Below are positions 10,684 through 17,626 of a stretch of DNA of 64,000 nt, piece after piece; the stretch's first letter is position 1; the number at the start of each line of letters is the position of its first letter. The stretch spans positions 1-64,000 of the forward strand of contig JADKBM010000016.1 in NCBI GenBank assembly GCA_016715115.1, written 5' to 3'. The notes under the pieces are model-generated. The model had not been told where the DNA came from. It worked only from the letters and a program-made list of their open reading frames with translations, and made no database searches. This stretch comes from Acidobacteriota bacterium. Lineage in GTDB: Bacteria > Acidobacteriota > Blastocatellia > Pyrinomonadales > Pyrinomonadaceae. The position numbers and the translations under genes were made by a program.

Positions 10684-11390
10684 ATCTGACGGTCAATGAT
10701 CACCCTGAAACCGTTAAGAGAATCCCGCCGGCGGCCGGCGGCAAGGAGGTTTTTTATCCGTGCTCAGACGGAAAACCTATGGGGGAAACCGGCGCTCACG
10801 TCCAAACCATCATCACACTTTTTCAAATACTCACAAATCACTTTCGCCGATCGGACGACGTGGCGGTGATCGCGAATATGATGTTTTATTATGTGGAAGG
10901 CGATCCGCGAAAGGTGATCTCGCCCGACGTCTTCGTCGTCCGAAACGTCGGGAGCCACGTCCGGCGGGTTTACAAACTATGGGAAGAAGCGGCACCCGAT
11001 GTTGTTTTTGAAATTTCCTCGCGCGGAACGCGGCGCGAGGATTTGAATCGCAAGTTCCAGCTTTACCAGCAAATCGGCGTCAAGGAATACTACGTCTTCG
11101 ACCCGGAATACGATTATTTGGGAGACGAACCGTTGCGCGCATTCCGTTTAATCGACGGCGTTTTTGTCAAATCCGACGTTCGCAACGGCCGTGTTTTCAG
11201 CCCGGCGCTCGGACTCGAGCTTGTGGATACGGGAAAAACGCTCCGTCTTTTCGATCGCGAATCGGGTGAATTCCTCAAAACGTATGACGAGATCGATACC
11301 GCAATGGATACGATGGAAACGAACCTGAAACGCGTTGAGGCGGAAAATGATCGCCTGCGCGCAGAACTAGAGGAACTCAAACGGAAATAA
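10680..11390 (+). CDS. Uma2-family PD-(D/E)XK nuclease-fold protein with C-terminal coiled coil
   Basis: The 236-residue protein shows the Uma2 (DUF820) core: SPDVFVVRN at about 80, then DVVFEISSRGTRREDLNRKF and YQQIGVKEYYVFDPE. The Asp, Glu and Lys of the restriction-endonuclease fold appear present (PDV, FEIS, NRKF). The last 30 residues (METNLKRVEAENDRLRAELE) form a charged coiled coil that is common in this family. Its ATG overlaps the pspA stop, so it is co-translated with pspA. Uma2 proteins are widespread and expanded in cyanobacteria and other phyla, and their biological role is unclear. Its position inside an envelope-stress cluster is unexpected and may be incidental. Confidence 0.85.
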   Translation: MNLTVNDHPETVKRIPPAAGGKEVFYPCSDGKPMGETGAHVQTIITLFQILTNHFRRSDDVAVIANMMFYYVEGDPRKVISPDVFVVRNVGSHVRRVYKLWEEAAPDVVFEISSRGTRREDLNRKFQLYQQIGVKEYYVFDPEYDYLGDEPLRAFRLIDGVFVKSDVRNGRVFSPALGLELVDTGKTLRLFDRESGEFLKTYDEIDTAMDTMETNLKRVEAENDRLRAELEELKRK

Positions 11391-11406
11391 CGGCATCTAT
11401 CGGAAT

Positions 11407-12255
11407 ATGGCGGATCTAGCGAAATATCAGAAGGAAATTCAGCGGTTCAATACGAAATTCGTAAAGGAAGCCGTCAAGGAACCCGTGAATTTTTGGGGCC
11501 TTGCCGGTTTCGCGGTCGCCGCCGCCTGGACCGGTAGCATCATCCCGCTTTTCGTCGCGCTCATTTGCGAAGCAGTTTATCTCGTGTTTCTGCCGATGGT
11601 TCCGTCATATCGCCAACTCGTCAACCGACGGGAGAAAGACCGACTGCTGGCCGCCAACCGCGCCTATCGCGAGAAGATGATCCGCGAATTCTCGCCGCGC
11701 GAGCGCGAGGCCGTCGATTATCTCAAATGGCAAAAGAATAAGATCCAGGAAAACTACAAGAAGTTCACGGGCGCCCGCGAACTGCCGACGAATCTTATCA
11801 CGCTCGAACAGCGCTGGGAAGACTTCGTCGACTTGCTTGACGTTTATCGCCGCCGCAAACAGCATCTCAAGTCGATCAACCGCCAGGCCGTCCATAACCA
11901 GCTCGCGCAGGCCTTTCGCGCGTCCGAAAACTCGCCCGACGAAAAGACGCGCCGGATCCAGCAGACGAACGTCGAGATACTCAAACGCCGCATCGCTTCG
12001 TTCGACGAACTCGAGAACAGCGTCAAACTCGTCGAGGGCCAACTGCAGTCGATCGAAAACTTCTTCGGCTATCTCAACGACGAGATCGTGACGATGTCGA
12101 CGCCCGAAAAATTCTCTTTGCTCGACTTTGAACAGCTCTCCGATTCGATCTCGATGACCAAGCAAATGCTAGACGCCACCGCCGATTCCGTCGGCGCCCT
12201 CGATGCCTACAACCGCTCGATGGGCAATTACGAACTGTTGCCGGAAAACCGTTAG
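11407..12255 (+). CDS. Membrane-hairpin coiled-coil protein of the pspA cluster
   Basis: The 282-residue protein has a short amphipathic N-terminus (MADLAKYQKEIQRFNTKFVK). A hydrophobic hairpin at about 28-62 (FWGLAGFAVAAAWTGSIIPL, then FVALICEAVYLVFLPM) follows, and a long helical, highly charged remainder with coiled-coil character from about 75 to 265. It lies 16 bp after the Uma2 gene, so it very probably belongs to the pspA operon. No catalytic motif is visible. A membrane-anchored helical partner would suit a PspA-binding or membrane-sensing role in the way PspB/PspC act in other bacteria, but that is inference from position only. I do not recognise the family. Confidence 0.8.
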   Translation: MADLAKYQKEIQRFNTKFVKEAVKEPVNFWGLAGFAVAAAWTGSIIPLFVALICEAVYLVFLPMVPSYRQLVNRREKDRLLAANRAYREKMIREFSPREREAVDYLKWQKNKIQENYKKFTGARELPTNLITLEQRWEDFVDLLDVYRRRKQHLKSINRQAVHNQLAQAFRASENSPDEKTRRIQQTNVEILKRRIASFDELENSVKLVEGQLQSIENFFGYLNDEIVTMSTPEKFSLLDFEQLSDSISMTKQMLDATADSVGALDAYNRSMGNYELLPENR

Positions 12256-12524
12256 ACTTGATCTCAGAGTCTTGGTCTTGGGACGTTGAATTCTGGTCGT
12301 TGGCCATCGAGGTTCGATCTTCTCGGCATCGATATTAAATGAGATCGGCAGCCCAAAGCCCTTAGTTCGAAGCTCCAAAACCAAGTTACAGGTCCACAGA
12401 TCGTAGTCCAAATCGAAAGCTCTCTTGCGTGCCCGCCCGTTCATCTACTAAAATCTAAAATTTCAGATCAACACTGAAAAACTGCACTTATCAACATAGA
12501 ACATATTTATTTAAGGACTAACTT

Positions 12525-13553
12525 ATGAAAAGAGTCGGAATATTAGCGGGGCGCGAAGTGACGTTCCCGGAATCAATTATCAAAAGCATCAACGAACGCG
12601 GCGGCGGCGAGGTCGTCGCGGAAATGGTCACGGTCGGCGGCATCCGGATGGATCAGGACAAGAAGTACGATTTCATCATCGACCGCATCTCGCACGAAGT
12701 TCCGTATTACCGGGCGATGCTCAAACGAATGGCGCTCGAAGGCACATACATCATCAACAATCCGTTCTGGTGGTCGGCGGACGACAAGTTTTTCAACTTC
12801 TGCCTCGCCGACAAACTCGGCGTCGCGATCCCGAAAACGGTTCTGCTGCCGCAGCACAGTTATATCAAGGACATCGTCAGCGACAGTCTGCGCAATCTCG
12901 AGTTTCCGATCGATTGGGCAGGGATCTGCGAGTACGTCGGATTCCCTGCCTTCCTTAAACCGCACGACGGCGGCGGCTGGAAGAACGTGTCGAAGATCTG
13001 GTCAATGGAGGAACTCTGGCAGGAATACAACCAGTCGGGAACGCTCTGTATGACGCTCCAGGAAGGCATCGAATACGATCACTTCGTCCGTTGCTATTGC
13101 GTCGGCAAGGAAAAAGTCCTGATTATGCCATACGATCCGTCGCAGCCGTATCTTTCGGGAATGCAGTATGTTGACGTCGACGAATACCTGACGCCGGAAC
13201 TCCACGCGCGGGTTGAGAAGGACGTGATCACGATCTGCGAAGCTCTCGGCTACGATCTCAACACCGTCGAATTCGCGATCAAGGACGGAGTTCCGTATGC
13301 GATCGATTTTATGAATCCGGCGCCGGACGCGGAACTTGCATCCGTCGGGGAAAGAAACCACAAATGGATCGTCGCCGCGATGACCGAATTCATCTTCAAG
13401 AAGATCGAAGAAGGAGTTGAGACCCCGGAATATCGTTGGTCATCGATGCTCAATCCGCCCGCTGCGGATCCAAAAAAAAAATTGACGACTAAAGCGAAGG
13501 CGAAAAGACCGGCCGCGAAAAAGGCGAGCACGAAGAAGGCCGGAAGCGTCTGA
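12525..13553 (+). CDS. RimK-like ATP-grasp ligase with Lys/Ala-rich C-terminal tail
   Basis: This is a 342-residue protein. The N-terminal pre-ATP-grasp part starts MKRVGILAGREVTFPESI. The core includes NPFWWSADDKFFNF and GVAIPKTVLLP, then GFPAFLKPHDGGGWKNV at about 144-160 with the ATP-binding lysine and glycine loop. TLQEGIEYDHFVRCYCVG and VEFAIKDGVPYAIDFMNPAPD follow; the latter supplies the acidic and Asn metal ligands (typically E and N in DxN or ExN). Such enzymes form amide or peptide-like bonds from a carboxylate. Residues after about 312 are an unusual basic tail (KKKLTTKAKAKRPAAKKAST), like histone-H1/AlgP tails. AAGGA lies 8 bp upstream of the start. It is separated by 269 bp from the preceding gene, so it may have its own promoter. 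The substrate is unknown. Confidence 0.8.
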   Translation: MKRVGILAGREVTFPESIIKSINERGGGEVVAEMVTVGGIRMDQDKKYDFIIDRISHEVPYYRAMLKRMALEGTYIINNPFWWSADDKFFNFCLADKLGVAIPKTVLLPQHSYIKDIVSDSLRNLEFPIDWAGICEYVGFPAFLKPHDGGGWKNVSKIWSMEELWQEYNQSGTLCMTLQEGIEYDHFVRCYCVGKEKVLIMPYDPSQPYLSGMQYVDVDEYLTPELHARVEKDVITICEALGYDLNTVEFAIKDGVPYAIDFMNPAPDAELASVGERNHKWIVAAMTEFIFKKIEEGVETPEYRWSSMLNPPAADPKKKLTTKAKAKRPAAKKASTKKAGSV

Positions 13554-13612
13554 TCGTTTCGCGGCCCTGCAGCGACAGCGATCAACGCAGATTGCAGCTT
13601 TCAAATTCGATT

Positions 13613-13692
13613 TGCCCGCGAATCACGCCAAATCACGCGAAAAATACTGGTTTCCGGCAATTTTTCGAGTATTTTGCGTGATTCGCGGGCAA
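13613..13692. repeat. Dispersed palindrome, copy 1 (TGCCCGCGAATCACGC arms)
   Basis: Perfect 16-bp inverted arms (tgcccgcgaatcacgc and its complement) enclose about 48 bp. It could act as a bidirectional terminator between the convergent genes at 13553 and 13935. Related sequences recur at 13749-13830, 21301-21340, 46986-47085, 54006-54140 and 54205-54293. Confidence 0.85.
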
Positions 13693-13748
13693 CCCCCTCT
13701 TTTCGGGTAATCTTGGATTAACCCAAAATTACGTAATAGAAAATTTCT

Positions 13749-13830
13749 TTCCCGCGAAACATCACGCCAAAAACGCGAGAAATGGCATTTTTGATGTTGT
13801 TTTTCGCGTATTTCGCGTATTTCGCGGGAA
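13749..13830. repeat. Dispersed palindrome, copy 2 (TTCCCGCGAA arms)
   Basis: Ten-base arms (TTCCCGCGAA at 13749-13758 and TTCGCGGGAA at 13821-13830) flank further internal words such as TTTTCGCGTATTTCGCG. It has the same style as the copy at 54205-54293, and minus-strand translation of both yields a shared SRE(I/M)REIREK peptide that has no meaning as a protein. Confidence 0.8.
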
Positions 13831-13893
13831 ATTGCTTTCAATGAGTAATCTGGGATTAACGGGAGTGCCGCCCCGTGGGCGGGACGTGAAGCA

Positions 13894-13934
13894 GTCCGAA
13901 ATCCGAAATCGCAATTCGCGAATCCGAAATTCGC
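13894..13934. repeat. Heptamer array (ATTTCGG words) at a stop codon
   Basis: On the minus strand the sequence directly after the TGA of the TPR gene reads gcgaatttcggattcgcgaa and continues with ATTTCGG words. It belongs to the group of short-word arrays that start at stop codons in this window. Confidence 0.75.
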
Positions 13935-15302
13935 TCATTCTTCTTCCAGAACTTCGTACGGGATCCGCGAAGAGAAAACATTCACGGCGACCATCAGGGC
14001 GAGCCAGAGCACGAGCGCGATGGACGAAACGGCCCAGCCGATGTTGGCGACGAGCGGGTCGTCAAAAACGACACCGAAAATTATCGTCGGAAGCCCGACG
14101 AGTCCGACACGTCGCGCCGTGCGCTTCGAACGCTCGAGGGTTTCGAGCAGATTGATGCGACTAACCTCAAGATCCATATACTCTTCGTTCTCGTTAAGCC
14201 GCGAAAAGTAATCCGCCTCGGTCTGCGCCCAGCGGCGCAACGCCGGGGTCTCGGCCAGCCGGTTCGCAGTCAGAAAATTATGTATGACGTGGGCGATCTT
14301 GCCTTCGCGCAAGGCGATCTCGGCCATCCCGCGGGCGGCTCGAAAACTCTCTTCAATGATCTCGACCGACTTCTGGAACGCCGTCTGCGCGCGGCGCCAA
14401 TCGCCGAACTGAAAATACGATTCGCCGACGCGTGCCAGCAGTTCGCCGTCGTCGGCGCGTTTTTCGACCAGCCGGAGCGAAGCGATCGCGCGTCGCAAAA
14501 GACGCTCGTTACGCTCGGCCGCGGCGTAGGAATTCAAACATCTGGCGAACTCGAACAATAGCCAGCTATCGCGCGGCGTGATCAGAAGCGCCCGCCGAAA
14601 CGCTTCGAGCGCCTGGATGAGATATCCCGAAAGCCGCAATTCATTGGCCAGCTGTCTCAGATCGGCAGCTTTCGCCGGATCGCCCTCGGCGCGCTTTTCC
14701 GTTCGCCGCGACTTCCCGACCCGAAACTCGAACACCGAATCTTCGAGAACGTCCGCCGAAGGGATGTGCACGAATTCGGCCTTCATCAAAACCTCTTTCG
14801 GCTCCGCGAGATAGTCCCGAAGTTCGATCGAACGGTTGTCGAGAATGTCCGCGGGGACGCGTGGAAATATCTCATGCACCATCCGGCGATAGTCTTCGCC
14901 GCCCGAAGCGATGACAAAATGCATCCCGCGGCCGGAAAACGACGTGCGGTAGCGGTAGAAGACGTTCCCGCCGCGTTTGAGGGCGCGCAGCGACTGTGTT
15001 TCGATCTGCTCGATGTCGGTGATCTTGAGGCGATAGTGGAAGTTGTTGAACCAAGCCCAGAATCGCGGCACAATGCCGGTCCGCCGAAGCCGCTTCCCGT
15101 CGAAGACGATACGGTCGGTGAATGCCAAAACCGGCAGAATGACGATCCCGGATACGAAAAGCGCGACCGCCGCTATGTTCCATTCAAGGTAGACGCAAAA
15201 GGCGGCAAAAAACAGCACGAGCATCATCGCCGTCACATACCGATTCGGCGAAACCCTGATTCCCGCAAACGCGGCGCGCTCGTTCTGCCTGGTGTTGGTC
15301 AA
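13935..15302 (-). CDS. Membrane protein with TPR-like helical repeats
   Basis: This is a 455-residue protein. Two N-terminal membrane segments lie at about 22-60 (YVTAMMLVLFFAAFCVYLEW and IAAVALFVSGIVILPVLAF). A PH-like cytoplasmic stretch follows (RIVFDGKRLRRTGIVPRF). From about 205 to 375 there are helical repeats of TPR type (LSGYLIQALEAFRRALLITP; AQTAFQKSVEIIEES). Two more membrane segments lie at about 400-450 (VGLVGLPTIIFGVVF and IGWAVSSIALVLWLALMVAV). There is no catalytic motif. It probably scaffolds protein interactions at the inner membrane. It runs convergent to the ATP-grasp gene and is separated from it by palindromic repeats. I do not recognise a named family. Confidence 0.8.
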   Translation of the reverse strand: MTNTRQNERAAFAGIRVSPNRYVTAMMLVLFFAAFCVYLEWNIAAVALFVSGIVILPVLAFTDRIVFDGKRLRRTGIVPRFWAWFNNFHYRLKITDIEQIETQSLRALKRGGNVFYRYRTSFSGRGMHFVIASGGEDYRRMVHEIFPRVPADILDNRSIELRDYLAEPKEVLMKAEFVHIPSADVLEDSVFEFRVGKSRRTEKRAEGDPAKAADLRQLANELRLSGYLIQALEAFRRALLITPRDSWLLFEFARCLNSYAAAERNERLLRRAIASLRLVEKRADDGELLARVGESYFQFGDWRRAQTAFQKSVEIIEESFRAARGMAEIALREGKIAHVIHNFLTANRLAETPALRRWAQTEADYFSRLNENEEYMDLEVSRINLLETLERSKRTARRVGLVGLPTIIFGVVFDDPLVANIGWAVSSIALVLWLALMVAVNVFSSRIPYEVLEEE

Positions 15303-15553
15303 ATACGTAAAATCTCCAAAAAAATGTTCGTCCTATTACAAAGTACGAATTGCCGTTGAATTTTTCAACTGATTCGGGAATTCGATCGAAGTTTGCGTGG
15401 ATTTGCGCTCTGTCAACTTTCAATTATCCGCTATCAACTAATATTATGGCTGAAAACTTTGCCGGCAATCGCCCCGGGAACGCGGTTAAGCCGGTTTTTC
15501 AAAGCTCCGTTTCTGAGATCCTTATCGAGTAATTCGGCGTCAACCGAAACTCC

Positions 15554-16738
15554 TCAGTCGCGGACAAGCCGGATGCCGGTAAACTGCCAGCGGAGGTGCG
15601 GTTGGAAGAAATTCCGGTAGGTCGGACGGCTGTGGCCCGGCGGAGTTGCGACGGATGCGCCGCGAAGCACCATTTGGTTGATCATAAATTTCCCATTATA
15701 TTCGCCGACCGCTCCGGGGCCCTTCGTGAAGTTCGGGTACGGAAGATACGCGCTGTTCGTCCATTCCCAACGCAGTCCCCAATCGAGCGAACCGCTCGCC
15801 GCTTCCCATTCGAATTCGGTCGGCAGCCGCGCCGACCGCCATTCCGCAAACGCGGCCGCTTCGTAAAATGAAACGTGACAGACCGGCGCGTCCCTTTTCA
15901 AAGGGCGCAAACCGCTTAGCGTGAATTGATGCCGGTTTCCGTCCCCGATCTGCCAATAGAGCGGCGAGTCGATTCGATTTTGACTGACCCAGTCCCAGCC
16001 GTCGGCGTGCCAGAGATTATGATCCCGATAGCCGCCGTCATCGATGAATTCAAGGAATTCGCCGTTCGTGACGAGTGTTTTGGAGATCGAGAAATCGCCG
16101 AGACGAACCTGATGGCGACCGAGTTCGTTGTCGAAACAGAATCCGTCACCCTCAAAACCGATCCCGTAAATCCCGCCGGCGACGTCCAGAAAACCCGATT
16201 CTTCAGGCTGGACGGTTTCGCAGGGCGCGAAATCATCCCTGTACGCCGGCAAAAGCGGATTGACGCCGAAGGTGTACTTGAGATCGGTCAAAAATAGTTC
16301 CTGGTGCTGCTGTTCGTGGTTCAGACCGAGGATCACGAGATCGTCCACGCCCTCGGGCAAATCTCCGCGCAAGAACTCCGCCATCTTCCGATCGACATAC
16401 CGGCGGTATTCGAAGATCTCCCTGACTGTCGGCCGGCTGAGGTCTCCGCGCTTGTGCCGCAAGGTGCGTTCGCCGATGGTGTTGTAATAGCTGTTGAAAA
16501 GAAACCCGAACCGCGCGTCAAACAACCGATACGACGGCGAGAAATGCTTCAGGATCATTTCCTCGAAAAACCAGGTCGTATGAGCGATGTTCCATTTCGC
16601 CGGACTGACGTCGACCGACGGCTGCGGAACGTAATCCTCGATTTCGAGCGGCTCGCACAGTCGTTCGGTGTACGCCCTCACTCGACTGTATCGATCCGCG
16701 AGATCAATCGATGGCTGTTTGTTGTCATCGTCCGGCAT
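15554..16738 (-). CDS. egtB: Ergothioneine biosynthesis sulfoxide synthase EgtB
   Basis: The 394-residue protein has the two EgtB parts. The first is an N-terminal DinB-like iron domain with candidate ligands H53 (WNIAHTTWF) and H141/H145 (LNHEQQHQELF). The second is a C-terminal formylglycine-generating-enzyme-type sulfatase-modifying domain from about 185 (GIYGIGFEGDGFCFDNELGR) to the end (LRWQFTGIRLVRD). EgtB uses O2 and non-haem iron to form the C-S bond on trimethylhistidine (hercynine). No egtA or egtC is nearby. EgtB of the acidobacterium Chloracidobacterium thermophilum is a type II enzyme that uses cysteine directly, which would fit here by inference. It is divergent from an ABC transporter across 128 bp, and egtD lies on the far side of that transporter. 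Confidence 0.93.
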   Translation of the reverse strand: MPDDDNKQPSIDLADRYSRVRAYTERLCEPLEIEDYVPQPSVDVSPAKWNIAHTTWFFEEMILKHFSPSYRLFDARFGFLFNSYYNTIGERTLRHKRGDLSRPTVREIFEYRRYVDRKMAEFLRGDLPEGVDDLVILGLNHEQQHQELFLTDLKYTFGVNPLLPAYRDDFAPCETVQPEESGFLDVAGGIYGIGFEGDGFCFDNELGRHQVRLGDFSISKTLVTNGEFLEFIDDGGYRDHNLWHADGWDWVSQNRIDSPLYWQIGDGNRHQFTLSGLRPLKRDAPVCHVSFYEAAAFAEWRSARLPTEFEWEAASGSLDWGLRWEWTNSAYLPYPNFTKGPGAVGEYNGKFMINQMVLRGASVATPPGHSRPTYRNFFQPHLRWQFTGIRLVRD

Positions 16739-16866
16739 ACCGACATTAAACCAAAAACCGCCGGAAAAGTCTCAGGCCGCGGATTCCCGCCCCGCCTTGC
16801 GGCAACGGAAATCGTTTTGACTTGCCGGGCTTTCGCGTTAAAGTTATCGTGCCCCGGCTCAGCGAT
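16739..16866. promoter_or_regulatory. Shared divergent promoter region of egtB and the EgtUV-like transporter
   Basis: The 128-bp gap between the egtB start (16738) and the transporter ATPase start (16867) must carry both promoters. I could not identify a convincing hexamer pair or operator by eye. Confidence 0.35.
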
Positions 16867-17625
16867 ATGACTTATCTGACGGACAAAAATGAACCCGCGG
16901 TTGAACTTCGTAACGTTCGACTTTCGATCGGACAGGCGACGATCCTCGACGGGCTCGACCTGCGGATCGAACGCGGCGAGACGCTCGTCCTGCTCGGCGA
17001 GTCCGGTTGCGGAAAAACGACGACGCTCCGGCTGATCAACGGTCTCGCAGACCCGACCGCCGGAGTCGTTCTGGTCGAGGGAAAATCGACGGCGTCCTGG
17101 GACAAGATCAAACTTCGCCGACGGATCGGCTACGTTCTGCAGGAAGCGGGCCTCTTTCCGCATTTTACGGTCGCCGAGAATGTCGCGCTGATTCCCCGGA
17201 TTGAAAAATGGGACGCACCGAAAACCGACTCGCGGACGCGTGAGATGCTCGAACTGGTGGGCCTCGAACCGGAGACGTTTGCCGGCCGTTTTCCGCACGA
17301 GCTTTCCGGCGGCCAGCGCCAGCGCGTCGCCGTCGCCCGCGCGCTGGCGGCCGACCCGCCGATCTTGCTGCTCGACGAACCCTTCGGCGCACTCGATCCG
17401 ATAACCCGAAACTCTCTGCAAAAAGAATTTGCGGCGCTGGTCAAAGCGCTCGGAAAAACAGCGATTCTCGTAACTCACGACCTGCGTGAGGCGCTTCTAC
17501 TCGGAAACCGGATCGCGCTGATGGACCGCGGCAAGATCCTGGTTCTCGAAACCGCGAAGGGATTTCTGAACGCTGAAGAACCGTTGGCGAAGGCATACCT
17601 CGAAACGATCGCGGGACTACATTGA
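16867..17625 (+). CDS. ABC transporter ATPase, OpuCA/EgtV-like, probable ergothioneine transporter subunit
   Basis: A 252-residue ABC ATPase. The Walker A motif is GESGCGKTT at about 42-50, the Q-loop lies in YVLQEAGLFPHFTV, the signature is LSGGQRQRVAVARAL, Walker B is ILLLDEPFGALD and the H-loop is VTHD. It has the sequence character of the osmoprotectant (OpuCA/ProV) group but lacks the C-terminal CBS domains of OpuCA. The short form resembles EgtV of the ergothioneine importer EgtUV. I start at ATG 16867 rather than an in-frame ATG 45 bp upstream because homology begins just after it. It is one base from the permease gene, and the pair sits between egtB and egtD on the opposite strand. 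This supports a role in ergothioneine or betaine-type substrate transport, as inference. Confidence 0.9.
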   Translation: MTYLTDKNEPAVELRNVRLSIGQATILDGLDLRIERGETLVLLGESGCGKTTTLRLINGLADPTAGVVLVEGKSTASWDKIKLRRRIGYVLQEAGLFPHFTVAENVALIPRIEKWDAPKTDSRTREMLELVGLEPETFAGRFPHELSGGQRQRVAVARALAADPPILLLDEPFGALDPITRNSLQKEFAALVKALGKTAILVTHDLREALLLGNRIALMDRGKILVLETAKGFLNAEEPLAKAYLETIAGLH

Positions 17626-17626
17626 A

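Larger units (their letters stand above)
13554..13934. other. Intergenic region made of palindromic repeats and a heptamer array
   Basis: This 381-bp gap between convergent genes holds two palindromic elements (13613-13692 and 13749-13830) and a 7-bp-word array (13894-13934), listed separately. Open frames crossing it are translations of the repeats and I do not regard them as genes. Confidence 0.8.

Noticed and set aside
10680..11390. Restriction-modification component
   Set aside because: Uma2 has the nuclease fold but there is no methyltransferase or specificity gene nearby, and it is coupled to pspA.
13623..13841. Possible small protein family sharing SRE(I/M)REIREK with a frame at 54085-54297
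   Set aside because: Both frames are translations of the dispersed palindromic repeat, with no ribosome binding site and low protein-like character.
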